Assembly: GCA_963821885.1 (NCBI GenBank)
Contig: CAWGFN010000002.1
Span: 372,001 to 436,000 of the forward strand
DNA: 64,000 nucleotides
Reading direction: 5' to 3'
Origin: Oleiagrimonas sp963821885
GTDB taxonomy: Bacteria; Pseudomonadota; Gammaproteobacteria; Xanthomonadales; Rhodanobacteraceae
Numbering within the stretch: the stretch's first letter is position 1; each line of letters begins with the position of its first letter. Shown piece by piece: positions 26,507 to 35,115 of the stretch. The notes under the pieces are model-generated. The model saw only the letters and a program-made list of their open reading frames with translations, searched no databases and was not told the DNA's origin. The translations under genes and the position numbers were made by a program.

Positions 26507-26629
26507 GGGCAAGAACGGTGTCGACGCCGTCGTGCGGCTTGCCGACAGTATGCCACCGCATGTCCGTGCCGCCAGTCGAGACGGATACCCGCGGGCCGTC
26601 ACCCGGGACGCATCCCCCCGCGCGCGCCG

Positions 26630-28030
26630 TCAGATGGCGCGTGAAAAACGGCCCGGATCCGGGGTGCGCCGCAGGTAGGGATCGAAACACATGGCCACCT
26701 GGCGGATCAGCAGGCGGCCGCGTGGCGTCACGCTGATGGCGTGTTCGTCGCGCCGGACCAGCTGGTCGTCCTCGAGCCGTGACAGCAGTTTCAGGTCGGT
26801 GGCGAAGTAAACGTCGAAAATCAGCCGGTGGCGTTGGGCGAAGGCGTCCGTGTCGATGCCGCCGTGGCACATCAGCTCATTGATCAGTTCGCGTCGGATC
26901 AGGTCGTCCTCGCAGAGCCTGAGGCCGCGCGCCACCGGCAACCGGCCCGCATCGAGCGCGGCATAGTACTGCGGCAGGTCGCGGACATTCTGGCTGTAGG
27001 TGTCGCCGATGCGGCCGATCGCGCTCACGCCCAGGCCGACGATGTCGCAGCCGCCGTGCGTGGAGTAGCCCTGGAAGTTGCGCTGCAGGGTGCCCGCCGC
27101 CTGGGCGCGCGCCAGCTCGTCGTCGGACCGGGCGAAATGGTCCATGCCGATGTACACGTAGCCGGCAGCGTCGAGCATCTCCAGCGTGAGCCCGAGCAAC
27201 GCCAGCTTGGTGGCCGCGTCGGGCAGCGCCATCGCGTCGAGCTGGCGCTGGGCCTTGAACAGTTGCGGCAGGTGGGCGTAGCTGTAGGCCGCGATGCGAT
27301 CGGGCGCCAGCGCGATCACCTGCTCCAGGGTGCGGGCGAAGCTGTCCAGGGTCTGCCTGGGCAGGCCGTAGATCAGATCCACGCTGATTGATGTGAAACC
27401 GTGTGCGCGCCCCGACCGCATGATCTCGGCGACCTGTTCGGCGTCCTGCACGCGATTGACCGCCTCCTGCACCTGCGGATCGAAGTCCTGGATGCCGATC
27501 GACATGCGGTTCATGCCCGCCTCGCCGAGGCCGCGGACATAGTCGGCGTCGGCGTACCGGGGGTCGATCTCGATGCCGAATTCGCGCTGCGCCGAGTGGC
27601 TCATGTTGAAATGCCTGCGCAGGGTCTCCAGCAACTCCACCATGCGCGGCAGATCGAGGAAGTTGGGCGTGCCGCCGCCGAAGTGCAGCTGGCGCACTTC
27701 GCGATCGCGGTCGAAACGTGGCGCGATCAGCGCCACCTCGCGGTACAACCGCCGCAGGTATTCGTCGGCCCGCGCGGTGTCGCGGGTGATCACCCGGTTG
27801 CAGCCGCAATAGAAACACGGGCTGAAACAGAACGGCACGTGCACGTACAGCGAGAGCGGTGACGGGATCGGCTCCTCGTTGGAGCTGCGGATGGCCGCCA
27901 GCAGCTCGGCTTCACCGAAACTGTCGCTGAAATGGGGTGCCGTCGGATAACTGGTATAGCGAGGCCCGCAGGTGTCGTAGCGGGCGATCAGGTCGGCATC
28001 GAAGGAGGGGATCGAGAGCGCGGCGTTCAT
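26630..28030 (-). CDS. hemN: Oxygen-independent coproporphyrinogen III oxidase
   Basis: Radical-SAM enzyme of anaerobic haem synthesis, decarboxylating coproporphyrinogen III. 466 residues starting MNAALSIPSFDADL, with the HemN-type N-terminus RYTSYPTAPHF. The radical-SAM/cluster motif CFSPCFYCGC includes the extra Cys typical of true HemN, and LHFGGGTP follows. An FNR box lies 35 bp before the ATG and no Shine-Dalgarno is visible, so the message may be leaderless (see findings). First of four same-strand genes hemN-anr-norZ-sirB2. Confidence 0.95.
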   Translation of the reverse strand: MNAALSIPSFDADLIARYDTCGPRYTSYPTAPHFSDSFGEAELLAAIRSSNEEPIPSPLSLYVHVPFCFSPCFYCGCNRVITRDTARADEYLRRLYREVALIAPRFDRDREVRQLHFGGGTPNFLDLPRMVELLETLRRHFNMSHSAQREFGIEIDPRYADADYVRGLGEAGMNRMSIGIQDFDPQVQEAVNRVQDAEQVAEIMRSGRAHGFTSISVDLIYGLPRQTLDSFARTLEQVIALAPDRIAAYSYAHLPQLFKAQRQLDAMALPDAATKLALLGLTLEMLDAAGYVYIGMDHFARSDDELARAQAAGTLQRNFQGYSTHGGCDIVGLGVSAIGRIGDTYSQNVRDLPQYYAALDAGRLPVARGLRLCEDDLIRRELINELMCHGGIDTDAFAQRHRLIFDVYFATDLKLLSRLEDDQLVRRDEHAISVTPRGRLLIRQVAMCFDPYLRRTPDPGRFSRAI

Positions 28031-28064
28031 GGCGAAAGTCTGCCGCCGCCATGGCCGGCGCATC

Positions 28065-28078
28065 TTGACCCTGATCAA
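28065..28078 (-). promoter_or_regulatory. FNR/ANR-type box upstream of hemN
   Basis: TTGAC-CCTG-ATCAA, the best match in the window to TTGAT-N4-ATCAA. CAGACT (28042-28037) is 22 bp downstream. A start 41.5 bp from the box centre falls on base 28030, the A of the hemN ATG. Confidence 0.78.
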
Positions 28079-28130
28079 GACCGGACGCGATCCCGGCGCC
28101 AGATGGCGCCGGTTCGCGTCTGGATCGGCC

Positions 28131-29117
28131 TCAGGCCGCGTAGGGCGCGATGGCCTGGTCGATGGCGCCGAAGATGCTGTTGCCGTCGGCATCGGTGATC
28201 TCGATGCGCACGCGGTCGCCGAACTTCAGGAACGGGGTCCTCGGCTCACCGTCGCGCAGCTTCTCCACCGTGCGCTGCTCGGCCAGGCACGAGGCGCCCT
28301 TGGATGTGTCCTGGTTGGCGATGGTGCCCGAGCCGACGATGGCCCCGGCCGACAGCGGACGGGTCCTGGCCGCGTGCGCGACCAGCTGGGCGAAGTTGAA
28401 CTGCATGTCCACGCCGCATTCGGCCTCGCCGAACCACTGGCCGTTGAGCTGGGTGCGCATGGGCAGGTTCAACTTGGTGTCGGTCCACGCATCACCCAGC
28501 TCGTCGGGCGTGACGAACACCGGCGACAGCGCCGAACGCGGCTTGGACTGCAGGAAACCGAAGCCCTTGGCCAGCTCGCCCGGGATCAGCCCGCGCAGCG
28601 ACACATCGTTGACCAGGCCGATGAGCTGGATGTGCCCGGCGGCCTGCTCGGGCGTCACCGCCATCGGCACGTCGTCGACGATCACCACCACCTCGGCCTC
28701 CAGGTCGATGCCGTAGTCCTCGCTGGGCACGATCACGTCGTCGCGCGGGCCGAGGAAACCGGCGCTGGTGGCCTGGTACATCAGCGGATCGGTGTAGAAG
28801 GTCTCGGGCACCTCGGCGCCGCGCGCCTTGCGCACGCGCTCGACGTGCGGCAGGTAGGCCGAGCCATCGACGAACTCGTAGGCGCGCGGCAGCGGCGCGG
28901 CCAGCTGGTTTTCGTCCAGGTCGAAGGCGCCGTCGGCGCTGCCGGCATTGAGCGCTTCGTACAGCGCATTCAGGCGCGGCGCGGCGGTCGACCAGTCCTC
29001 CAGGGCGGCCTGCATCGTGGCCGCGATGCCATCGGCCTTGACCGCGCGCTTGAGGTCACGGCTGACCACGATCAGGGTGCCGTCGCGGCCGCCTTCCTTC
29101 AGGGATCCGAGTTTCAT
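28131..29117 (-). CDS. fahA: Fumarylacetoacetate hydrolase family protein
   Basis: Last step of tyrosine/homogentisate breakdown: fumarylacetoacetate to fumarate and acetoacetate. 328 residues; FAH-fold metal ligands in DLEAEVVVIVDD (Glu-x-Glu) and GLVNDVSLRG (Asp), substrate-binding FLQSKPRSALSP and GSGTIANQ. AAGGA is 6 nt before the ATG. It is 40 bp downstream of hmgA on the same strand and almost certainly in operon with it. The short FAH form (not the ~420-residue animal-type) is usual in this lineage. No maleylacetoacetate isomerase gene is present in the window. Confidence 0.9.
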   Translation of the reverse strand: MKLGSLKEGGRDGTLIVVSRDLKRAVKADGIAATMQAALEDWSTAAPRLNALYEALNAGSADGAFDLDENQLAAPLPRAYEFVDGSAYLPHVERVRKARGAEVPETFYTDPLMYQATSAGFLGPRDDVIVPSEDYGIDLEAEVVVIVDDVPMAVTPEQAAGHIQLIGLVNDVSLRGLIPGELAKGFGFLQSKPRSALSPVFVTPDELGDAWTDTKLNLPMRTQLNGQWFGEAECGVDMQFNFAQLVAHAARTRPLSAGAIVGSGTIANQDTSKGASCLAEQRTVEKLRDGEPRTPFLKFGDRVRIEITDADGNSIFGAIDQAIAPYAA

Positions 29118-29157
29118 GAAAAATCCTTGTGTCGCTTGGAGTGTTCGGTGACGGCGC

Positions 29158-30471
29158 TCAGGGCGCCTTGAAATGCTTTTCCAGACCCTGCCAGCAGCGA
29201 TGGTAGCCGCCCTGCAGCTGCGGCGATTCCATCGCCTGGCGCGTGGGGTGGATCACCGCGCGGGTCTCGAACATGAAGGCCATGGTATCGACGATGTGCT
29301 GGGGCTTCGAGGTGTCGATGGCCGAGGCCTTCTCGAAGCTGGCCGCGTCCGGGCCGTGACCGCTCATGCAGTTGTGCAGCGAGGAGCCGCCGGGCACGAA
29401 GCCGTCGTTGTCCTTGCCGGCCTCCTTGGCGTCGTATTCGCCGTGGATCAGGCCCATGTACTCGCTGGCGATGTTGCGGTGGTACCAGGGCGGGCGGAAG
29501 GTGTCCTCGGCGACCAGCCAGCGCGGGCCGAAGATGGCGAAGTCCAGGTTGGCCGTACCGGCCGTGTCGCTGGGCGAGGTCAGCACGGTGAAGATCGACG
29601 GGTCAGGATGGTCGTAGCTGATCGAGCCGATGGTGTTGAAACGGCGCAGGTCGTAGCGATACGGCGCGTAGTTGCCGTGCCAGGCCACCACGTCCAGCGG
29701 ACTGTGGCCGATCTTCGCGCCCCACAGCTGGCCCTGGAACTTGGCCACCAGCTCGAAATCGCCCTCGATGTCCTCGTAGGCCGCCACCGGCGACTCGAAG
29801 TCGCGCGCGTTGGCCAGGCCGTTGGAGCCGATCGGGCCCAGCTCGGGCAGACGCAGGAAGGCACCGAAGTTCTCGCACACGTAGCCGCGCGAGGCGCCAT
29901 CGGGCAGCTCCACGCGGAAGCGCACGCCGCGCGGGATCACCGCGATCTGCTGCGGCTCGACCTCCAGCACGCCCAGCTCGGTGGCGATGCGCAGGCGGCC
30001 GTGCTGCGGCACCAGCATCAGCTCGCCGTCGGCGTCGTAGAAGTAGCGCCCGGCCATGTCGCGGTTGGCGCCGTAAAGGTGGATGCCGATGCCCGTCTGC
30101 ACGGCCGGGCCGCCGTTGCCGGCCACGGTGAACAGGCCGTCGACGAAATCGGTGCCGTCGGCCGGCATCGGGCGCGGCCCCCAGCGCAGCTGGTTGGGCG
30201 TGGCCGGCATCTCGTCGAAGCGATTGTGCAGCGTGGCGTGCGCCAGCAGCTCGAACGGATCGTGCATCGCGCCCGGCCGGATGCGGTACAGCCAGCTGCG
30301 GCGATTGACGTGGCGTGGCGCGGTGAATGCGGTGCCGGAAAGCTGCTCGGCGTACAGCCCGTGCGCGACGCGCTGTGGCGAGTTGCGTCCCTCGGGCAGC
30401 GCGCCAGCCACGGCCTCGCTGGCGAATTCGTTGCCGAACCCGGTCTGGTACTGGATCGACGATGCGTTCAT
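29158..30471 (-). CDS. hmgA: Homogentisate 1,2-dioxygenase
   Basis: Fe(II) ring-cleaving dioxygenase converting homogentisate to maleylacetoacetate. 437 residues from MNASSIQYQTGFGNEFASE; an in-frame ATG 6 bp earlier is an alternative, and both have a GAGG 6 nt upstream. Iron ligands are visible in WYHRNIASEYMGLIHG (His, Glu) and GGSSLHNCMSGHGPD (His). Forms an operon with fahA. hppD, which makes homogentisate, lies 1.6 kb away on the same strand as a separate unit. Confidence 0.97.
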   Translation of the reverse strand: MNASSIQYQTGFGNEFASEAVAGALPEGRNSPQRVAHGLYAEQLSGTAFTAPRHVNRRSWLYRIRPGAMHDPFELLAHATLHNRFDEMPATPNQLRWGPRPMPADGTDFVDGLFTVAGNGGPAVQTGIGIHLYGANRDMAGRYFYDADGELMLVPQHGRLRIATELGVLEVEPQQIAVIPRGVRFRVELPDGASRGYVCENFGAFLRLPELGPIGSNGLANARDFESPVAAYEDIEGDFELVAKFQGQLWGAKIGHSPLDVVAWHGNYAPYRYDLRRFNTIGSISYDHPDPSIFTVLTSPSDTAGTANLDFAIFGPRWLVAEDTFRPPWYHRNIASEYMGLIHGEYDAKEAGKDNDGFVPGGSSLHNCMSGHGPDAASFEKASAIDTSKPQHIVDTMAFMFETRAVIHPTRQAMESPQLQGGYHRCWQGLEKHFKAP

Positions 30472-30601
30472 GACCATCCTCAGCCTCTGTTGATCAGATG
30501 CCCTGCCCGGGCGTTGCGCCGGCCCCATCGGCAACATAGTCTTGCGCTGACGTCGACTCGGGGGGATTCGACGCGACTTTCATTTGGGGAGAACCACCGA
30601 C

Positions 30602-30970
30602 ATGAATGACGACCGCAGCGCACTGGTGCGCGACCTGAGCATGCCGCTCGCCGCCGGCAAGGGCTGGATGAAGTTCCTCGGCATCATGTACATCATCCAG
30701 GGCGTCTTCACCGCCTTGTCCATCGTCGGCATCATCATCGCCTGGCTGCCCATCTGGCTCGGCGTGCTGCTCAACCAGTCGGCCGGCGCCATCGAGCGCG
30801 CCCAGGTGTCGGGCGACGAGGCGGCCATGCGCGTGTGCATGGACAAGCTGCGCACGTTCTTCGCCATCCAGGGCGTGTTGATGCTGATCGGCATCATCTT
30901 TGGCGTGCTGATGCTCCTGTTCTACGGCGCGGTCATCGCCGCGATGATCAGCAGCGGCAAGTTCAACTGA
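30602..30970 (+). CDS. DUF5362-like small membrane protein
   Basis: 122 residues, start MNDDRSALVRDLSMPLAAGKGWMKFLG; GGGGAG about 10 nt upstream. Two long hydrophobic segments (about 28-62 and 90-118, the first kinked by LPIWLG) flank a helical stretch. Resembles the DUF5362 family of uncharacterised membrane proteins. Divergent from hmgA and convergent with hppD; no functional link to tyrosine catabolism is evident. Confidence 0.7.
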   Translation: MNDDRSALVRDLSMPLAAGKGWMKFLGIMYIIQGVFTALSIVGIIIAWLPIWLGVLLNQSAGAIERAQVSGDEAAMRVCMDKLRTFFAIQGVLMLIGIIFGVLMLLFYGAVIAAMISSGKFN

Positions 30971-31024
30971 TCGCACCCGCGGCGCGCGGTCGTCATCCGG
31001 CCGCGCACCGCTTCATGCAGCGAC

Positions 31025-32119
31025 TCAGAGCACGCCGCGCTTCATCTGGTCGCGCTCGATCGACTCGAACAGGGCCTGGAAGTTGCCCTCGCCGAAGCCC
31101 TCGTTGCCCTTGCGCTGGATGATCTCGAAGAAGATCGGGCCGATGCAGTTCTGGGTGAAGATCTGCAGCAGCAGGCGCTTCTTCGTCTCCGGGTCGGCAT
31201 CGATCAGGATCTTGTTCTTCGCCAGGCGCGGCACGTCCTCGCCGTGGCCCGGGATGCGCTGGTCGATCACCTCGAAATAGGTGTCGGGCGTATCCAGGAA
31301 TTCCACGCCCGCCTCGCGCATCTTCTCCACCGTGGCGTAGATGTCGTCGGTGAAGCAGGCGATGTGCTGGATGCCCTCGCCGTGGTAGGCGTCCAGGTAT
31401 TCGTTGATCTGCGACTTGGGATTGTCCGACTCGTTCAGCGGGATGCGCACGATGCCGTCCGGCGCGGTCATGGCCTTGGACACCAGGCCGGTCTTGGCGC
31501 CCTTGATGTCGAAGTAGCGGATCTCGCGGAAGTTGAACAGCTTCTCGTAGTAGTCCGACCACTTGGCCATGTTGCCGAAGTACAGGTTGTGCGTGAGGTG
31601 GTCGATGAAGGTCAGGCCGAATCCGGCCGGATCCTGATCGGCACCCTCGACCGGCGAGAAGTCGCCGTCGTAGATGCTGCCGTTGTCGCCGTAGCGGTCC
31701 ACCAGGTACAGCATGCAGTCGCCGATGCCCTTGACCACCGGCGCGGCAACCGCCTTGCTCGCCTCCTTGTGGTCGATGGCCTCGCCGCCGTTGCCCAGCA
31801 CCGTTTCATAGACCTCGTCGGCGCCCTTCTTGAAGCGGATCGCGAAGCCGCAGGCGCACGGGCCGTGCTTGGCGGCGAAATCGGCGGCGAAGGAATCGGG
31901 GTCCTCGTTGACCAGGAAGTTCACCCCGCCCTGGCGGTAGACCGTGATCGGGCGACTGTTGTGCCTGAGCACCGCGGTGAAGCCCATGCGCTGGAACAGC
32001 GCGTGCAGCTGGGCGCCCTGCTCGCCCGGCGCGGCGTACTCGACGAACTCGAAACCGTCGATGCCCATCGGGTTCTCGAACGTGGTGACCTGCATGCCGA
32101 GATTGGGTTGTGCGCTCAT
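31025..32119 (-). CDS. hppD: 4-hydroxyphenylpyruvate dioxygenase
   Basis: Converts 4-hydroxyphenylpyruvate to homogentisate, feeding hmgA/fahA. 364 residues with two vicinal-oxygen-chelate halves. C-terminal Fe(II) ligands are His in LTHNLYFGNM-type and GIQHIACFTDD segments and Glu in GPIFFEIIQRKG, followed by the gating helix GNFQALFESIERDQ. AGGAG is 7 nt before the ATG. Divergent from a MarR-family gene across a promoter that contains an imperfect inverted repeat, so control by that regulator is likely. Confidence 0.96.
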   Translation of the reverse strand: MSAQPNLGMQVTTFENPMGIDGFEFVEYAAPGEQGAQLHALFQRMGFTAVLRHNSRPITVYRQGGVNFLVNEDPDSFAADFAAKHGPCACGFAIRFKKGADEVYETVLGNGGEAIDHKEASKAVAAPVVKGIGDCMLYLVDRYGDNGSIYDGDFSPVEGADQDPAGFGLTFIDHLTHNLYFGNMAKWSDYYEKLFNFREIRYFDIKGAKTGLVSKAMTAPDGIVRIPLNESDNPKSQINEYLDAYHGEGIQHIACFTDDIYATVEKMREAGVEFLDTPDTYFEVIDQRIPGHGEDVPRLAKNKILIDADPETKKRLLLQIFTQNCIGPIFFEIIQRKGNEGFGEGNFQALFESIERDQMKRGVL

Positions 32120-32197
32120 GGGACGGCTCCTGGTTCAAATGGGGATGGCCGACGGCAGGCGCGTGCCGTGGCACGGGCTTGCGCATCGCAGAGGGCC

Positions 32198-32226
32198 GTT
32201 ATAGTTTCATCTGTAACCATTTGCAA
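32198..32226 (-). promoter_or_regulatory. hppD promoter with embedded operator-like repeat
   Basis: Minus strand TTGCAA (32226-32221), 17-bp spacer, TATAAC (32203-32198): a strong sigma-70 promoter. The spacer contains GTTTC-ATCT-GTAAC (32204-32217), an imperfect dyad placed where a bound MarR protein would block polymerase. Confidence 0.65.
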
Positions 32227-32239
32227 GGCACGGCGCCGC

Positions 32240-32674
32240 ATGTCCGACCACGCCCCGCTGGAACTCGAGCGATTCCTGCCCTATCGACTGTCGATCCTGT
32301 CCAACACGGTCAGCCAGGCGATCGCCCGCGAATACCAGGCGCAATTTGGCCTGTCGACGACCGAATGGCGGGTGATGGCGGTGCTGGCACGCTTCGCGCC
32401 GTTGTCGGCGCGCGAGGTGGCCGAACACACCGCGATGGACAAGGTCGCGGTGAGCCGCGCGCTGTCGCGCCTGGTCGAGGCCGGCCGCGTGGACCGCGAA
32501 CGCCACGACGACGACCGGCGCCGCTCGGTGCTCAAGCTCAGCGAGGAAGGCTGGCGCGTGCACGACGCCGTGGCGCCACGCGCGCGCAATCACGAACGCG
32601 ACATGCTGGCGCGGTTGACCGCCGATGAGATCGAAGTCCTGGCGCGCATCCTCGACAAGCTGGCGCCGGTCTAG
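32240..32674 (+). CDS. MarR-family transcriptional regulator, probably of hppD
   Basis: 144 residues with a winged helix: FGLSTTEWRVMAVL, LSAREVAEHTAMDKVAVSRALSRLVEAG (HTH) and the wing RERHDDDRRRSVLKL with the DxR(R) motif. Divergently transcribed from hppD with 120 bp between start codons. Such regulators in tyrosine-degradation loci respond to aromatic intermediates; the ligand here is inferred, not shown. It ends 57 bp before the convergent peptide transporter. Confidence 0.88.
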   Translation: MSDHAPLELERFLPYRLSILSNTVSQAIAREYQAQFGLSTTEWRVMAVLARFAPLSAREVAEHTAMDKVAVSRALSRLVEAGRVDRERHDDDRRRSVLKLSEEGWRVHDAVAPRARNHERDMLARLTADEIEVLARILDKLAPV

Positions 32675-32731
32675 GCACCTCTCGATCCGGCCACCGCTGC
32701 GACGCCGTCCGAGCGCAACGCGGCGTGTCCC

Positions 32732-34201
32732 CTAGCGCACCCCGTGCATCAGGCGCGAGATCCACGGCGCCGCCAGCAGGAACAGGGCCGAGACGCCCAG
32801 GCCGACCACGAACAGCAGGCCGTAGACATGGGCATAGGCGCCCATGCCGGAGCCGCCGCCGGTGGTCATGGCGGCGATCTGGCCGGACAGGTCGTAGGCC
32901 AGCGACACGCCGAAGAACCAGCCACCCATCGCCAGCGAGGCCTCCTCGGGCGCGGCCAGGCGCGTGACCATGGCGTAGCCGATCGGCGACAGGGTCAGTT
33001 CGCCCAGCGTCTGCAGCAGGTAGCACAGCGCCAGGAACAGCCAGCCCACGCGACCGTCGACGCCGGCCACGTGCACGATGGCCCAGTACATGACGGCATA
33101 GCTGAAGGCCACCAGGACCAGGCCGATGCCGAACTTGCGCGGGGTGGACGGATCGCGTCCGCGCCGGCCCAGCCACGGCCACAGCAGGGCCAGCAGCGGC
33201 GCGAAAGCCAGGATGTAGAGCGAATTGAACGACTGGAACACGGTGAAATTGAACGGCGCGTCCACGTGGTCGCGGGCGAAGAAATTCAGCGAGGTCATGC
33301 CCTGCAGGCTGAGCGCCCAGAAGGCGATGTTGGCGGCGAACAGCAGCAGCATGGCGACGTAGCGCTGCGCCTGCACGCGGTCGCGGCGGCGGATGCCGCT
33401 GATGACGAAATACAGCACCAGCAGGCCCAGCAGCACGCGCAGGGCGACGTGCAGCCACTGCGGATGGGCCAGCAGCAACGAGGTCGGATACACCAGCACG
33501 GCCATGCCCAGCAGCGTCCAGCCGATCCCCGCTCGGCCGCGCCAGCGGGTGTCGGGCACCGTCGGCGCGTCGATCCGTCCGCCGCGCCAGTGGAACACCA
33601 CCGCGGCCAGGGCCATGCCTGCCGACGCGGCGATGAAGCCGTAGCGGTAGCCGTAGTGCACGCCGATCCAGGCCGCGCACACGAACGGGGCCAGGAACGC
33701 GCCCAGGTTGATGGCCAGGTAGTACAGCGTGTAGCCGCCATCGCGACGCGGGTCCTCGCCCACGTAGTTGCGTCCGATCAGCACCGTCAGCGGGATGCTC
33801 AGGCCCACCGCCAGCACCAGCAGCGCCATGCCCAGCTCGAAACCTTCCCGCGAGGGCCAGGCCATGCCCAGCAGCGCCGCCGCGGCCAGCCACAGCGCCA
33901 TGCGCAGCGAACGCACCTCGCCCAGCACGTTGTCGGCGACCCAGCCGCCGAATATGTGCGCGGCATACAGCAGCGCGCCGAATCCGCTGGTCAGCAGGTC
34001 GGCCTGGCGGATGGCCTCGTCGGACGTGGGGTTGGCGAAGAACGCCTGGGCGATGTACGGCGCCAGGAAGGCGCGGATGCCGTAGAAGGCGAAATTGAAG
34101 AAGACGGTGACGAACAACAGCATCCACAGCTGTCGCGGATGGCCCCAGAAGCGTTCCTGCGGGGCGGGTTGCGGCGCGCCGACGGCGTCGATGTCATGCA
34201 T
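32732..34201 (-). CDS. POT/PTR2-family oligopeptide-type transporter lacking ExxER
   Basis: 489 residues, about 14 TM helices. PTR2 signatures are present: the region GFGALLYAAHIFGGWVADNVLG and the second signature LYYLAINLGAF. However, the TM1 motif ExxERF(S)YYG of proton-coupled peptide transporters reads TVFFNFAFYGIRAF, so the Glu/Glu/Arg charges are missing. The partner segment LCYLLQTLGELTLSPIGYAMV in the C-half is kept. Likely a peptide or amino-acid-derivative transporter with altered coupling. Located between the hppD regulator and kynA, 65 bp downstream of kynA. Confidence 0.85.
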   Translation of the reverse strand: MHDIDAVGAPQPAPQERFWGHPRQLWMLLFVTVFFNFAFYGIRAFLAPYIAQAFFANPTSDEAIRQADLLTSGFGALLYAAHIFGGWVADNVLGEVRSLRMALWLAAAALLGMAWPSREGFELGMALLVLAVGLSIPLTVLIGRNYVGEDPRRDGGYTLYYLAINLGAFLAPFVCAAWIGVHYGYRYGFIAASAGMALAAVVFHWRGGRIDAPTVPDTRWRGRAGIGWTLLGMAVLVYPTSLLLAHPQWLHVALRVLLGLLVLYFVISGIRRRDRVQAQRYVAMLLLFAANIAFWALSLQGMTSLNFFARDHVDAPFNFTVFQSFNSLYILAFAPLLALLWPWLGRRGRDPSTPRKFGIGLVLVAFSYAVMYWAIVHVAGVDGRVGWLFLALCYLLQTLGELTLSPIGYAMVTRLAAPEEASLAMGGWFFGVSLAYDLSGQIAAMTTGGGSGMGAYAHVYGLLFVVGLGVSALFLLAAPWISRLMHGVR

Positions 34202-34266
34202 GGAAGGGTCCTGTCGCGGGATACATGCGTCCCGCGCCAGACTGCCCGGCCGAGATCAACGTTTGC

Positions 34267-35115
34267 TTAGCCCAGCTGCGCGCGCACGTCCAGCAGCTCG
34301 GGGAAGAAGCGCAGGTCCAGCGCCTTCTTCAGGAAGCCCACGCCGGACGAGCCGCCGGTGCCGCGACGGTGGCCGATGATGCGCTCGACGGTCTTCATGT
34401 GGCGGAAGCGCCACTGCTGGAAGTTCTGCTCGATGTCCACCAGCGTCTCGCACAGGTGGTACTCGGGCCAGTGCGTGTCCGGCTCGCGGTAGATCACCTC
34501 GAACACGCCCAGCAGTTCGTCGTTCGCTGCATACGGCCGCGACCAGTCGCGTTCCAGGCAGGCCGCCGGCACGGCGTGGCCCTGGCGGCCCAGCCAGCGC
34601 AGCGCCTCGTCGTACAGGCTCGGCGCCTCCAGCGCGGCGCGCAGTCGCGCCTGGCCTTCCGGGTCATGGGCGAAGACCTCGAGCATGTCGGCCTGCTTGT
34701 TGCCCAGCAGGAATTCCAGCAGGCGGTACTGCAGCGACTGGAAGCCCGAGGCCGGGCCCAGCTGGTCGCGGAATTTCAGGTACTCGTAGGGCGTCATGGT
34801 CTCCAGCACGCCCCACTGCTCGTAGAGCTGGTGCTGGATCTGCTTGACCCGGGCCAGCACCTTCAGCAGCAGGCCCACCTGGTCCTCGCGCAGCAGGCGC
34901 AGGGCGGCCTCGAGCTCGTGGATGGCCAGCTTCATCCACAACTCGGCCACCTGGTGCTGGACGATGAACAGCATCTCGTCGTGGTAGGCCGGCTGCGACA
35001 CCGGCACCTGGGCGCCGAGCAACGCGTCCAGGCGCAGATAGCCGGCGTAGGTCAGTCGTCCGTCGAGATCGCGCTCGATGCCGGCTTCCAGATCGCGGTG
35101 GTTGTGCTCGGCCAT
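34267..35115 (-). CDS. kynA: Tryptophan 2,3-dioxygenase
   Basis: Haem dioxygenase opening the indole ring of tryptophan to N-formylkynurenine, first step of the kynurenine route. 282 residues from MAEHNHRDLEAG (GAGG 4 nt upstream). Family hallmarks are LTYAGYLRLDALLGAQ, YHDEMLFIVQHQVAELWMK (active-site His region), the Arg-containing MTPYEYLKFRDQLGPASGFQS, and the proximal haem His in WRFRHMKTVERIIG. Kynurenine formamidase and kynureninase are not in the window. Confidence 0.96.
   Translation of the reverse strand: MAEHNHRDLEAGIERDLDGRLTYAGYLRLDALLGAQVPVSQPAYHDEMLFIVQHQVAELWMKLAIHELEAALRLLREDQVGLLLKVLARVKQIQHQLYEQWGVLETMTPYEYLKFRDQLGPASGFQSLQYRLLEFLLGNKQADMLEVFAHDPEGQARLRAALEAPSLYDEALRWLGRQGHAVPAACLERDWSRPYAANDELLGVFEVIYREPDTHWPEYHLCETLVDIEQNFQQWRFRHMKTVERIIGHRRGTGGSSGVGFLKKALDLRFFPELLDVRAQLG

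Noticed and set aside
23351..28030. A full denitrification cluster
   Set aside because: Only the NO reductase is present; no nitrate, nitrite or nitrous oxide reductase genes are in the window, so detoxification cannot be separated from denitrification here.
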